From positions 1 through 42,343 of the forward strand of contig JBGQHM010000007.1 in NCBI GenBank assembly GCA_041497995.1: DNA of 42,343 nucleotides, read 5' to 3'. Made by a program: the position numbers and the translations under genes. The stretch is from DATKMS01 sp041497995. Its GTDB lineage: Bacteria > Desulfobacterota > Binatia > HRBIN30. The notes beneath the pieces are model-generated. The model was given only the letters and a program-made list of their open reading frames with translations, was not told the origin of the DNA and searched no databases. This document shows positions 33,928 to 42,343 of the stretch, piece by piece. Positions within the stretch are counted from its first letter, which is position 1, and each line of letters starts with the position of its first letter.

Positions 33928-35661
33928 CTACTTCGGCGCGGCGGAGGGATTTCCGGACGCACCTTCTGGCTCGCCGCCTCCCGGCACGATGCGATCGAGC
34001 ACCTCGCGCCGCATGGGAAAGCGTGCGGGATGCCGCTCCTCCTCAGCGCGCCAGCCACCGCCGAGCGCGGCGTACAGTTGTACGACCGCGACCAACTGAT
34101 TGAGGCGCGTCTGGGCCAGCGAGTTCTCAGCGGGGAAGAGCTGCTGCTGCGCTTCGAGCACTTCATAGTAGGTGGAGAGGCCGCCGGTGTAACGCAACGT
34201 CGCTAGACGCACGGATTCCTTCAGCGCCGCCACCTGCCGTTCAAACTGCACGCGTGCCTCGGCGTACTTCTGGCGCGCAACGAGTGTGTTCGACACTTCG
34301 CCAAGCGCGTTCAGCACCGTCTTCTCATAGGCCAGCTTTGTTTCCTCCCAGGAAGCGACACTGCCTTTGTAGCTGTAGTACAATCGTCCGCCTTGGAAGA
34401 TCGGGCCCATCAGCGAGCCGCCGATCGCCCAGATGTTTCCCGGCCCTTTGACGATGTTTTCCAACTCAGTGCTTTGACCGCCGTAGAGCGTCGTCAGCCC
34501 GATGCGTGGCAGGAAATTCGCGATGGCCACGCCGACGAAGGCGTTCGACGCGACGATGTTCTGCTCGGCTTGCAACACGTCGGGACGCCGCTCGAGCAGC
34601 GACGCGGGCAAGCCAGCCGGCACGTCAGGCGGATAAACTTGGTCAATCAGCAGCGCGCCGCGCGTGATCGGCCCGGGGTTGCGTCCGAGCAGAATGGAGA
34701 TCTGGTTTTCCTTGGCGACGATCTGCCGCTGCAGTTCCGGAATCGTCGCCGCCGTGGCTGCGAGGGCGGCGGCTGCCCGCGAGGTGGCCAGCTTGTTGCC
34801 AACGCCGCCGAGCCACTGTCGGGTGAAGAGGTCGAGGGTCTGTTGGAACGAGTCACGCGTGCGCTGCGCGATCTCGAGTTGCAGATCCAGCTCGCGCAAC
34901 TCGAAATACGCCTGCGCCACGCCCGTGACTAACGAGAGGATCACGCCGCGCTGGACATCCTCGGTCGCGAACAGGTCGGCCAACGAAGCTTCGGTCGAGC
35001 GCCGGATGCGGCCCCAGATGTCGATCTCCCAGGCCATCTGGAAGGCGCCGAGGAACTGATTGCCGGTAACGTTGCCGTTGCCGAGCGGGTTGAAGAACCG
35101 TCCACGTTGCGCGCCACCCTCGTACGACGCCTGCGGCAAGAGATCCGCCCGCGTCACCCCAACGCTGTAGCGCGCCTGCTCGACGCGCGACGCGACGATG
35201 CGGATGTCGTAGCCGTTGGCCAGTGACTCTTGGATCAACGATTGGAGAACCGGGTCTTGGAAGACCTGCCACCAGGGAAGGTCGGCCAGCGAGGTCGCAT
35301 CGACCGGCGCGGGCTCGGGGACCTCGCTGCGGTATGTGGGCGGCGTGTCGACTACCGGCCGCTTGTAGTTGGGTCCGATGGCGCAGCCTGCGAGGCATGA
35401 GACAACGAGGACGGCGACGGCAGTGACGGTCCGCGACAGATGTGCCCCGTGCGGATGGGTTCCCTCTCCCTCCGGGAGAGGGTCAGGGTGAGGGGATTTG
35501 ATGTTCAGCTGCAAGGACACGGCAAGGTCGGGCGCATGAAACATACGGTGACGCATACGCGTCGAATATCTGATCCCCTCACCTAACCTCTCCCGGAGGG
35601 AGAGGGATGAAGAGAAGGAGGGCGTCCCGCTGTAGCGAAGCATCACCTTTCGCGTCTCCAT
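33928..35661 (-). CDS. Outer-membrane efflux channel, OprM/NodT family
   Basis: This is the outer-membrane channel of a tripartite RND pump. From residue 75 it reads SRTVTAVAVLVVSCLAGC, a lipoprotein signal with Cys93, then AIGPNYKRPVVDTPPTYR, the standard start of NodT-type factors. Repeated OEP halves follow, with LPWWQVFQDPVLQSLI, DIRIVASRVEQARYSVG and RRPDVLQAEQNIVASNA. The frame starts at ATG 35661, sharing a base with the stop of the RND gene, so it is coupled. Residues about 19-67 come from a palindromic element (35462-35606), including SPHPDPLPEGEG. No start codon lies between the element and the signal sequence, so either the extension is translated or initiation is non-standard. Without the extension the mature protein has normal length. 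Confidence 0.9.
   Translation of the reverse strand: METRKVMLRYSGTPSFSSSLSLRERLGEGIRYSTRMRHRMFHAPDLAVSLQLNIKSPHPDPLPEGEGTHPHGAHLSRTVTAVAVLVVSCLAGCAIGPNYKRPVVDTPPTYRSEVPEPAPVDATSLADLPWWQVFQDPVLQSLIQESLANGYDIRIVASRVEQARYSVGVTRADLLPQASYEGGAQRGRFFNPLGNGNVTGNQFLGAFQMAWEIDIWGRIRRSTEASLADLFATEDVQRGVILSLVTGVAQAYFELRELDLQLEIAQRTRDSFQQTLDLFTRQWLGGVGNKLATSRAAAALAATAATIPELQRQIVAKENQISILLGRNPGPITRGALLIDQVYPPDVPAGLPASLLERRPDVLQAEQNIVASNAFVGVAIANFLPRIGLTTLYGGQSTELENIVKGPGNIWAIGGSLMGPIFQGGRLYYSYKGSVASWEETKLAYEKTVLNALGEVSNTLVARQKYAEARVQFERQVAALKESVRLATLRYTGGLSTYYEVLEAQQQLFPAENSLAQTRLNQLVAVVQLYAALGGGWRAEEERHPARFPMRREVLDRIVPGGGEPEGASGNPSAAPK
35462..35606. repeat. Inverted-repeat element inside the 5' end of the efflux channel gene
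   Basis: Two inverted arms (35462-35495 and 35575-35606) match at nearly every base, and each begins with the perfect hairpin CCCTCTCCC/GGGAGAGGG. About 79 bases lie between them. The arrangement is that of a short MITE-like or REP-doublet element. It is read through in the channel gene's frame as a low-complexity N-terminal extension. Confidence 0.88.
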
Positions 35662-38600
35662 CAGTGCGCTCCTGCCTTCGCGGCGTCCGCTGCGGGCTGC
35701 GGTGCCGGTGCGGGCGCATCACCCGTGCGGTGCGACAGGCGCTCGACGACGTAGAACGACACCGGGATGATGAAGATGGCGATCAGCGACGCGGCGATCA
35801 TGCCGCCGATCACCGCGGTACCGAGGATCTGGCGCGACTGCGCGCCGGCGCCGGAGGCGATGACCAGCGGCACGACGCCGAGGATGAAGGCGAAGGCGGT
35901 CATCAGGATGGGACGTAGGCGGAGCCGCGCCCCGGCCAACGCCGCATCGACCAGCGGCGTGCCCTTCTCGTACTCGTCCTTGCAGAACTCGACGATCAGG
36001 ATGGCGTTCTTGGCCGCCAACCCGATCAGCATCACCAAGCCGATCTGCGCATAGACGTCGTTGTCGAAGGCACGGAGCCAAAGCCCGACGAAGGCGCCGA
36101 GTACCGCGATGGGTACACCGAGCAGGACGCTGAACGGCAGCGACCAGCTTTCGTACTGCGCTGCCAGGATGAGAAACACCATGAGCAGCGAGAAGCCGAA
36201 GATGACACTCGGCGGCACGCCCTGCGCCGACGCATGTTCTTGGAACGACATACCCATGTAGTCGTAGCCCATCTCGCGCGGCTGGGTGGCGGCGAAGACT
36301 TCCTGCAGCGCCGCCATGACCTGCCCGGAACTAACGCCCGGTTTGGGTGAGGCGTTGATCTGCGCGGCGTTGAAGCCGTTGTAGTGCATGAGGAACTCGG
36401 GGCCGCTGGTCGTCTGCATGTCGACCACCGCCGACAGCGGCACCTGTTCCTGCTTGTCGTTCAGCACGTAGAACCGGCCGACGTTGTCCGCCTGCGTGCG
36501 CGCGGCGCCCTCCGCCTGCACGTACACCTGCCAGACGAAACCGAAGCGGTTGAAGTAGTTGACGAAGGCGCCGCCCATGAAGGTTTGGATCGTCTTGTAC
36601 ACGGCGCTCAGCGCGACGCCCTGCTTGAGCACCTTGTCGCGGTCGACGTGGGCGAACACCTGCGGCACGCTGGGGATGAACGTCGTCCACACCGTGGCGA
36701 GCTCCGGCCGCTTGCGCGCCGCGGCAAGGAACTCGTTGGTGTTCTTGGCCAGGAACTCGACGCCCTGTCCGGAGCGGTCTTCGAGCATGAAGGTCGCCCC
36801 GCCCGACGTGCCGACACCGGGAATGGCCGGCGGTGGAAAGGCGAACGCCTGCGCCTCCGGCAGCATGTAGAGCTTCTCGTTGATCTCGCGCATGATCACC
36901 GCCGCGGTCCGGCCTCCGCGCTCCGCCCACGGCGTCAGGGTGACGAAGTAGAAGCCGCTGTACGTCGTGTTGACGCCGCTCAGCAGACTGAAGCCAACGA
37001 TGGTGTTGTACGTCTGCACGCCGGGCGTCTCCTTGAGGACCGCCTCGATCTTCTTGCAGACCGCGTCGGTGCGCTGCAGCGACGCCGCGTCGGGCAGTTG
37101 CGCGTTCATGTAGAAGTAGCCCTGGTCCTCCTCCGGCAGGAAGCTACCGGGCAAGCGTGAGCCGAACACGCCGGCGAGGGCGGCCATACCGGCGAGCAGT
37201 AGCATCGCCAAGCCGGACTTGCGGATGAGGTGGTGGCAGCCGTTGACGTAGCCGTCGGTCGCAGAGGCGAAGACTCGGTTGAACCAGCGGAAGAAGGCAC
37301 CGAGCGGGCCGCGCGCCTCCTTCTTCGGGCGCAGCAGCAGCGCCGAGAGCGCCGGACTGAGGGACAGCGCGTTGAAGGCGGAGATGACCACCGACACCGC
37401 AATGGTGACCGCGAACTGCTGGTAGAGCCGGCCGGTGATGCCAGGGATGAAAGCGGTGGGGATGAACACCGCGGACAAGATCAGCGCGATCGCCACCACC
37501 GGACCGGAGACCTGCTCCATCGCCTTGAAGGCGGCGTCACGCGGTGACAGCCCCTGCTCGATGTGGTGCTCGACGGCCTCGACCACCACGATGGCATCGT
37601 CGACGACGAGGCCGATCGCCAGCACGAGACCGAAGAGCGACAGCGTATTGATGGAGAAGCCAAACAGCGGGAAGATCGCGAACGTGCCGACCAGCGAGAC
37701 CGGCACTGCGAGCAACGGAATCAGCGTGGCGCGGAAGCCCTGCAGGAACACGAAGACGACGATGATGACCAGGATCAGCGCCTCGAACAAGGTGTGGACG
37801 ATGTCGCTGATGCCCTCGGTGACCGCCAGCGTCGTGTCGAGCGACACCACGTAGTCGAGGTCGTCAGGGAAGCGCGTCTTCGCCTCCTCCATCAATGCCC
37901 GCGCCCGCTTCATTGTATCGATCGCGTTCGAGCCGGGTAGCTGGTAGACGGCGATGATCGCCGCTGGCGCGCCATTGAGGCGGCCGATCATGCTGTAGTT
38001 CTGCGCGCCGAGCTCGATGCGCGCCACGTCGCGCATGCGGACGACGGAGCCGTCGACGTTGGCGCGCACGACGACGTCACCGAATTCCTTCTCATTCGCG
38101 AGGCGCCCCTGGGCGCGCACCGAGTAGGTGAACTGCTGCCCCGGGGGCACCGGCTCGCCGCCGACCTGCCCGGCAGGATTCACCGTGTTCTGCTTCTGCA
38201 GCGCATCCAGGATCTCGCTCACCGTGATGCCGAGCTTGGACAGCGTGCTGGGGTCCACCCAGAAGCGCATGGCATAGTTCCCGGCGCCAAAGATCGATAC
38301 CTGGCCGACGCCGGGTACGCGCGACATCGGGTTGTTGATGTTGATGAACCCATAGTTGGTGAGGAAGAGCGCGTCGTACGTGCCCTTCGGCGAGTAGAGC
38401 GAGAACAACGCTAGCGGACTGGTCGTCGATTTCTTGATGGTGACGCCGTACTGTTGCACGTCGAACGGGAGTTGCGACTGCGCCTGCGAGTAGCGCATCT
38501 GCACGAGGATCTGGTCGGTGTTCGGCACGCTGGTGACGTCGAAGTCGACCTTCAACGTCATCTGTCCGTTGCTGGCGTTGTAGGAATACATGTAGATCAT

Positions 38601-38822
38601 GTCGTCCACGCCTTGCATCTGTTGCTCGATCGGCGTGGCGATCGAATCGGCAACGGTGTTGGCATCGGCGCCGACGTAGGTCGCCTGCAACTGGATCTCC
38701 GGCGGGGCGATGTCGGGGAACAGGGCAATGGGGAGCTGCACCATGGCGACGATCCCGACAATCACCATGATGATCGAGATGACCATCGCCACGATGGGCC
38801 GGTTGATGAAGAACTTTGCCAT
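35661..38822 (-). CDS. RND multidrug efflux transporter, AcrB/MexB (HAE1) family
   Basis: This 1053-residue inner-membrane pump has the size and order of AcrB: helix 1 from residue 10, a large periplasmic domain, helices 2-7, second periplasmic domain, helices 8-12. The proton-relay pair is in GLVVDDAIVVVEAVEHHIEQG (Asp at about 407-408), and the partner lysine in AAKNAILIVEFCKDEYEKG (about 936-940). Periplasmic marks include PIALFPDIAPPEIQLQATYV and GSFLPEEDQGYFYMNAQLPD. It lies 21 bases behind the adaptor gene and overlaps the channel gene, a complete tripartite operon. Substrates are probably hydrophobic drugs or bile-like compounds. No regulator gene is adjacent. Confidence 0.97.
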   Translation of the reverse strand: MAKFFINRPIVAMVISIIMVIVGIVAMVQLPIALFPDIAPPEIQLQATYVGADANTVADSIATPIEQQMQGVDDMIYMYSYNASNGQMTLKVDFDVTSVPNTDQILVQMRYSQAQSQLPFDVQQYGVTIKKSTTSPLALFSLYSPKGTYDALFLTNYGFININNPMSRVPGVGQVSIFGAGNYAMRFWVDPSTLSKLGITVSEILDALQKQNTVNPAGQVGGEPVPPGQQFTYSVRAQGRLANEKEFGDVVVRANVDGSVVRMRDVARIELGAQNYSMIGRLNGAPAAIIAVYQLPGSNAIDTMKRARALMEEAKTRFPDDLDYVVSLDTTLAVTEGISDIVHTLFEALILVIIVVFVFLQGFRATLIPLLAVPVSLVGTFAIFPLFGFSINTLSLFGLVLAIGLVVDDAIVVVEAVEHHIEQGLSPRDAAFKAMEQVSGPVVAIALILSAVFIPTAFIPGITGRLYQQFAVTIAVSVVISAFNALSLSPALSALLLRPKKEARGPLGAFFRWFNRVFASATDGYVNGCHHLIRKSGLAMLLLAGMAALAGVFGSRLPGSFLPEEDQGYFYMNAQLPDAASLQRTDAVCKKIEAVLKETPGVQTYNTIVGFSLLSGVNTTYSGFYFVTLTPWAERGGRTAAVIMREINEKLYMLPEAQAFAFPPPAIPGVGTSGGATFMLEDRSGQGVEFLAKNTNEFLAAARKRPELATVWTTFIPSVPQVFAHVDRDKVLKQGVALSAVYKTIQTFMGGAFVNYFNRFGFVWQVYVQAEGAARTQADNVGRFYVLNDKQEQVPLSAVVDMQTTSGPEFLMHYNGFNAAQINASPKPGVSSGQVMAALQEVFAATQPREMGYDYMGMSFQEHASAQGVPPSVIFGFSLLMVFLILAAQYESWSLPFSVLLGVPIAVLGAFVGLWLRAFDNDVYAQIGLVMLIGLAAKNAILIVEFCKDEYEKGTPLVDAALAGARLRLRPILMTAFAFILGVVPLVIASGAGAQSRQILGTAVIGGMIAASLIAIFIIPVSFYVVERLSHRTGDAPAPAPQPAADAAKAGAH

Positions 38823-38843
38823 GCGCGCGAACCTCGCAGCGGG

Positions 38844-40019
38844 TCAGAAGGGGGCGACCGTCGGCGACGGCGCCAGGACCGGGGCTATGAAGGGTTTCGG
38901 CGCGACGCTCATGCCACCGCGCACCTTCTGCAAGCCCTCGACGACCACACGCTCAGCGGGCTTGACTCCTTCCAGGATGGCCCAGTCGAAGCCGGAACGC
39001 GGGCCGGTGGTGACGTTGCGGATCTCCACCTTGTTCTCCGTCGTCACGACCGCGACCTGCGTCGTCCCCTGGAAGTTCTGCACGGCAGCTTGGGGAACGA
39101 CAAGGGCGTTCGGAAGGTTATCGATCACCGCCCGCACTTTGGCGTAGCCGCCGGGCCGCAGCACGTTGCCCGGGTTGGAGAACTGTCCCTCGATGGTCAG
39201 GGTACCAGTGCGCGGATCGACCTGCCGTCCAACCACCGACACGGTCCCGCGCTGCGGGAAGACCGTACCGTCGGCGAGGATGAGCTCGAGCGCGCCCTTC
39301 TTCGGATCCTGTTCACGATTGCGCCCCGCCTGCGTGCGCGAATAGCTCAGGTACTGTTGCTCGCTGATCGGGAAGACGACCTTGATCGGGTCAAGCTGCG
39401 ACACCGTGGTCAGCTCGGCCGTTGGGTCGACGAGGTTACCGACCTGCGTGATGGCGACACCGGAGACCCCATCGATCGGCGAGGTCACTTTCGTCCAACC
39501 GAGATTCAGCTTCGCCTGCTCAACCGCCGCGCGCGCCGAGTCGACCTGCGCCTTGGCGGCGAGGTTCTGCTGGATCGCGTCGTCGAGCTCTTGCTGGCTG
39601 ACCGCACCTTCCTTGGCGAGCGGTTTGTAGCGGGTCACATCTTGCTGGCTCTTGACTTGCGCCGCCTGGGCTCGTGCCAACTGGCCCTGCGCCTGATCGA
39701 GCTGGGCCTGGAACTCGCGGGGGTCGATCTGGAAGAGCAAATCGCCGGTGTGTACGACGTCGCCCTCTTTGTAGTTCTTGCTCAGGAGGTACCCCTTCAC
39801 TTGCGGCCGGATGGTGGCGTTGATGAAGCCCGTCAGGGTTCCGATCCACTCTCCGTAGATCGGCACATTCTTCTGCACCACGTCGGTGACCAACACCTCC
39901 GGGGGCGGCGGGGCAGCTTGTTGCGGCTTCTGCCCGCACGCTGCAAGGGCGAGACACAGTGCCGCGGTGATACGGATCGCATTTCTGGGGGCTGCTGGGG
40001 TGATTCGGAAACCTCTCAT
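38844..40019 (-). CDS. RND efflux periplasmic adaptor, AcrA/MexA family
   Basis: This 391-residue membrane-fusion protein links the RND pump to the outer-membrane channel. It starts MRGFRITPAAPRNAIRITAA and has the lipobox LAAC at Cys28. The barrel-sandwich, hairpin and beta-barrel parts are visible as YLLSKNYKEGDVVHTGDLLF, the coiled coil QLDQAQGQLARAQAAQVKSQ onward, and LGWTKVTSPIDGVSG. AAAGGAGAG lies about 10 bases before ATG 40019; the longer open frame upstream is not needed. It is the first gene of the pump operon and diverges from the membrane protein at 40175, so the promoter must be in 40020-40174, where I see no convincing operator apart from a short GGCGG/CCGCC hairpin. Confidence 0.95.
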   Translation of the reverse strand: MRGFRITPAAPRNAIRITAALCLALAACGQKPQQAAPPPPEVLVTDVVQKNVPIYGEWIGTLTGFINATIRPQVKGYLLSKNYKEGDVVHTGDLLFQIDPREFQAQLDQAQGQLARAQAAQVKSQQDVTRYKPLAKEGAVSQQELDDAIQQNLAAKAQVDSARAAVEQAKLNLGWTKVTSPIDGVSGVAITQVGNLVDPTAELTTVSQLDPIKVVFPISEQQYLSYSRTQAGRNREQDPKKGALELILADGTVFPQRGTVSVVGRQVDPRTGTLTIEGQFSNPGNVLRPGGYAKVRAVIDNLPNALVVPQAAVQNFQGTTQVAVVTTENKVEIRNVTTGPRSGFDWAILEGVKPAERVVVEGLQKVRGGMSVAPKPFIAPVLAPSPTVAPF

Positions 40020-40174
40020 GGGCAGCGCTCTCTCCTTTGCGGCGGCAGATCCGCCACTAGCGTTCTTCCTTTTACAGATTCCTTCGACCGAAACCAGGCT
40101 ATCGGTGCGACCTGGGCACCGCACCTACAGGCCGTTGCGCCGCCGACGCTGACCGCGATACAAGTGCGCGCCGC

Positions 40175-42220
40175 ATGATGCAAACGCGACGTCCTGGCAG
40201 ACTGCTCTTCCTCGCCTTCGCCATACAGATCGCCCTCAAGCTCTGGCTCGTGCATCGCCATGAAATCGTGGCGTGCGACTATCCGTTTGACGATCCTTGG
40301 TACGTCACGGCCTCGACGAACTGGTATTGGTGGGGCACGTACGCGGACGGCGCCTTCATCCGGCCACCGGCGTATCCACTTTGGATCGCGCTGTCGCGCA
40401 GCATGGGACTTCCGCTGCGACTTTCGACGGAGTTCCTGCTCCTCGCTGCCGCAGGCGCGTTAGCGCTGTCCCTCTTGCGGGCCGGCCTGCCGAGAGTTGC
40501 TGCCGCACTGGTCTTTGGTCTGATCATCTTCCACCCCTTCAGCGTCGTCGTGAACGACTACGCGATGGCGGACTCGTTGTACGGGCCGATGCTGCTGCTC
40601 TCCATTGCGGGGATGATTGCCCTCCTCGCGCGACGCGGGCGACGGTCTCTCGCGATGTGGACCGGCCTGAGCCTCGTCGTCCTGTGGTACACGCGTCAGG
40701 AAAGCCCGCTGATCATTCTCTATATTGGTCTATTCGCCCTGGTCGCAGCGTGGGTGCGCGCCGGAGAGGGCGGGAACCCGCGGGCGATTGTGCGCGACGT
40801 GGGCGGGATCGTTCTACTGATGGCGTTCGTGGTTGGTGGAGGGACGTTCGCCGTGCGGACGATGAATTACGTTGCGTTCGGCGCCTTCGCGGACCACGAG
40901 CTGGTAATGCCGGGCTGCCTCGATGCGTATGGCGCGCTGCTCAGTATCATACCAGAGCAGCCGGTCCACTGGGTCCCGGTTACACACGAGTCACTGCAAC
41001 GGGCCTATGCCGTGAGCCCCACGGCCCGTCAGCTGCAGCCCTATTTCGAGAGCCCCGAAAGCCGGAGGTGGGCACCCTTTGGGCGCCAGAACGTCACCAA
41101 CGAAGACGAGATCGGCCAGTTGGCATGGGCGTTACGGATCGCAATCCGATCGGCCGGACACGGAAGCTCCGCCGCCGAAGCGGATACGTTCTGCGCACAG
41201 ATCGCCGAGGAAATCGACACGGCATGCACGGGTGGACAACTCCGCTGCACGTACCCACTCCTCGGACCGCTCCGGCTCCTTCGCAGTCACCTGTCGGAGG
41301 TTCCTGCGTCACTGCGGACGGTGGGAAGGTTGCTCTTCTGGCACGGGGAAGCTTTCCAACCCAGATGCGCTGCGACGGTGCCGAGCACGGCGGTCGTCGA
41401 TGTCTTTGACGTCGCGGCAAACCGGCGCACGGCGCTCGTGACCGCCGCTCTCGATGTCACAGGATGGGTCGTTGATTTTGCCGACCCACCCCGGGCCGTC
41501 TCGTTCCGCGATCCGCAGGGTCGCGTCGTCGCGTTCACGGATCGGCTGCGCGCGCGCCCCGATCTCGATGACGCGTTTCGTGCACGGCTTGCGGCACACC
41601 CGGAGCCACTCCTCGCAGCGTTCGATCTCAGCATTCCGCTGCCACTCGACCGCGACGCAGGGGGCGCGTTGATCGTCACTCTCCGGAGCGGCAGGGAAGT
41701 CGCGATCGAATATGGGGCTCTCCGCAGCATGGACCTCAAGCATCCTTTCACGGCGGGCGATGATGGCTCGGTCGAGTACGCGATCGAGCTTCGGCAGACC
41801 GTGCACCCGGAAGGGCAACAGATGGATGCCCGCGCCGTGTCGCACCTGCTGGGTTCCTACCACACCGGCGTCCTAGCGCTGAGTGTTGCGGGTCTGGCCG
41901 CACTACTGATTCTGGTTCCTGTGCGGCTGCGCCAGGCGGGGGACCGTGTGCTGTACGGGGCGGGGTTGCTCCTGCTCGGCATCACGGCATCGCGCGTCGC
42001 GCTCTTTGCCGTGTACGACGCAATCGTGTGGCCGGGAAACGACCCAAGATTCCTCTACCCAGTGGCGCACCTGTATCCGTGCGCGATGGTGGTACTCGTG
42101 TGTTGCGCCGTACGGGGCGTGGCGGCACGTAGCGCCAAATCCACGACCAGACCCGCCCGCCACCACAGCACAAAGAACTTGATTGACAAACCAAACAGAC
42201 CTCGCGATGAAGGCCTATAG
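40175..42220 (+). CDS. GT-C-like polytopic membrane glycosyltransferase candidate
   Basis: This 681-residue protein has a first membrane helix (LLFLAFAIQIALKLWLV), an acidic first periplasmic loop DYPFDDPWYVTASTNWYW and then FIRPPAYPLWIAL, the layout of GT-C enzymes that use a polyprenyl-phosphate sugar (PMT/ArnT relatives). Several more helices follow to about residue 240. The region around 250-560 is a large soluble, beta-containing domain, and three helices close the protein (TGVLALSVAGLAALLILVPV and later). I cannot name a specific family for the soluble part. ATG 40175 or 40178 could start it. Its end overlaps the beginning of a GT2 frame, which supports a role in cell-surface glycan assembly. 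No signature proves transferase activity. Confidence 0.7.
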   Translation: MMQTRRPGRLLFLAFAIQIALKLWLVHRHEIVACDYPFDDPWYVTASTNWYWWGTYADGAFIRPPAYPLWIALSRSMGLPLRLSTEFLLLAAAGALALSLLRAGLPRVAAALVFGLIIFHPFSVVVNDYAMADSLYGPMLLLSIAGMIALLARRGRRSLAMWTGLSLVVLWYTRQESPLIILYIGLFALVAAWVRAGEGGNPRAIVRDVGGIVLLMAFVVGGGTFAVRTMNYVAFGAFADHELVMPGCLDAYGALLSIIPEQPVHWVPVTHESLQRAYAVSPTARQLQPYFESPESRRWAPFGRQNVTNEDEIGQLAWALRIAIRSAGHGSSAAEADTFCAQIAEEIDTACTGGQLRCTYPLLGPLRLLRSHLSEVPASLRTVGRLLFWHGEAFQPRCAATVPSTAVVDVFDVAANRRTALVTAALDVTGWVVDFADPPRAVSFRDPQGRVVAFTDRLRARPDLDDAFRARLAAHPEPLLAAFDLSIPLPLDRDAGGALIVTLRSGREVAIEYGALRSMDLKHPFTAGDDGSVEYAIELRQTVHPEGQQMDARAVSHLLGSYHTGVLALSVAGLAALLILVPVRLRQAGDRVLYGAGLLLLGITASRVALFAVYDAIVWPGNDPRFLYPVAHLYPCAMVVLVCCAVRGVAARSAKSTTRPARHHSTKNLIDKPNRPRDEGL

Positions 42221-42343
42221 GGCAAACGGCGGGCAATCCCGTCGCCGCGACGAGCGACGCACGCGTCGACATCATCCTCGCCACACACGAGCGCCCGCAC
42301 ACCATCGGCTACGCGATCGACTCCGTGCTGCGACAGACGCACG
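42211..42343 (+). CDS. Glycosyltransferase family 2, N-terminal fragment with no clear start codon
   Basis: The frame reads ATSDARVDIILATHERPHTI followed by GYAIDSVLRQTH, the first strand and helix of a GT-A fold GT2 enzyme, and runs off the right edge. The in-frame stop at 42208-42210 precedes it, and no ATG, GTG or TTG occurs in this frame before the conserved strand. An ATG at 42207 is in another frame one base away. A single-base frameshift, a rare start codon or a sequencing error would each explain this. The enzyme would transfer an activated sugar in the cytoplasm, perhaps with the GT-C-like protein upstream. Confidence 0.75.

Noticed and set aside
38454..40178. 574-residue open frame on the plus strand
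   Set aside because: It is antisense to the RND pump and adaptor genes and its protein is rich in His, Arg and Asp with no domain logic.

Overview
The window is GC-rich bacterial chromosome carrying only protein-coding genes and dispersed repeats; I see no rRNA, tRNA, CRISPR array or complete insertion sequence. A Gram-negative cell is indicated by an RND efflux pump with an outer-membrane channel, a LolA-like periplasmic protein with its FtsX/ATPase exporter, an OpgG-type periplasmic glucan protein and several lipoproteins. The gene mix (orphan GST/SDR pair, amidohydrolase-2, class-C-like serine hydrolase, many REP-type repeats) resembles uncultivated Binatota/Desulfobacterota-like lineages, but that placement is inference.

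Layout. 1-295 is the N-terminal part of a REP-associated (IS200-like) tyrosine transposase with a REP hairpin cluster just upstream (349-467). 539-4724 (minus) is a three-gene operon: LolA-like protein, large FtsX permease, LolD-type ATPase. 4842-9507 (minus) holds a divergent glyA, a remnant that looks like KDPG aldolase, a four-helix-bundle gene framed by inverted heptamer repeats, and aceE. 9558-11001 (minus) is a GST plus SDR pair. 11172-18187 (plus) is a translationally coupled pair of very large carbohydrate enzymes: a secreted discoidin/(alpha/alpha)6-barrel protein and a cytoplasmic GH94 phosphorylase built like the C-terminal part of cyclic beta-1,2-glucan synthase. 18191-22626 (minus) holds an amidohydrolase, a serine hydrolase, an acyltransferase and a tandem universal stress protein. 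22851-24392 is an alpha/beta hydrolase divergent from a TetR regulator, with a perfect 24-bp palindrome between them.

24401-32965 is the most coherent block. A minus-strand operon (OpgG-like protein, GH144-like glucanase, MalK/UgpC-type ATPase) diverges from a plus-strand operon (sugar-binding lipoprotein, two permeases, a PH-like membrane protein). Together with the GH94 protein it reads as a beta-1,2-glucan scavenging route: periplasmic cleavage, ABC import, cytoplasmic phosphorolysis. No single step is proven by sequence alone. 33002-33916 is a PPK2-family kinase, 33928-40019 (minus) a MexAB-OprM-like efflux operon, and 40175-42343 a GT-C-like membrane protein followed by the start of a GT2 glycosyltransferase.

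A second theme is repeat invasion. Four loci carry 7-bp repeat arrays in facing, inverted arms (three heptamer families), one pair enclosing the four-helix-bundle gene. Other palindromic elements lie inside open reading frames (GH94 linker, outer-membrane channel N-terminus, OpgG N-terminus) without closing the frame.
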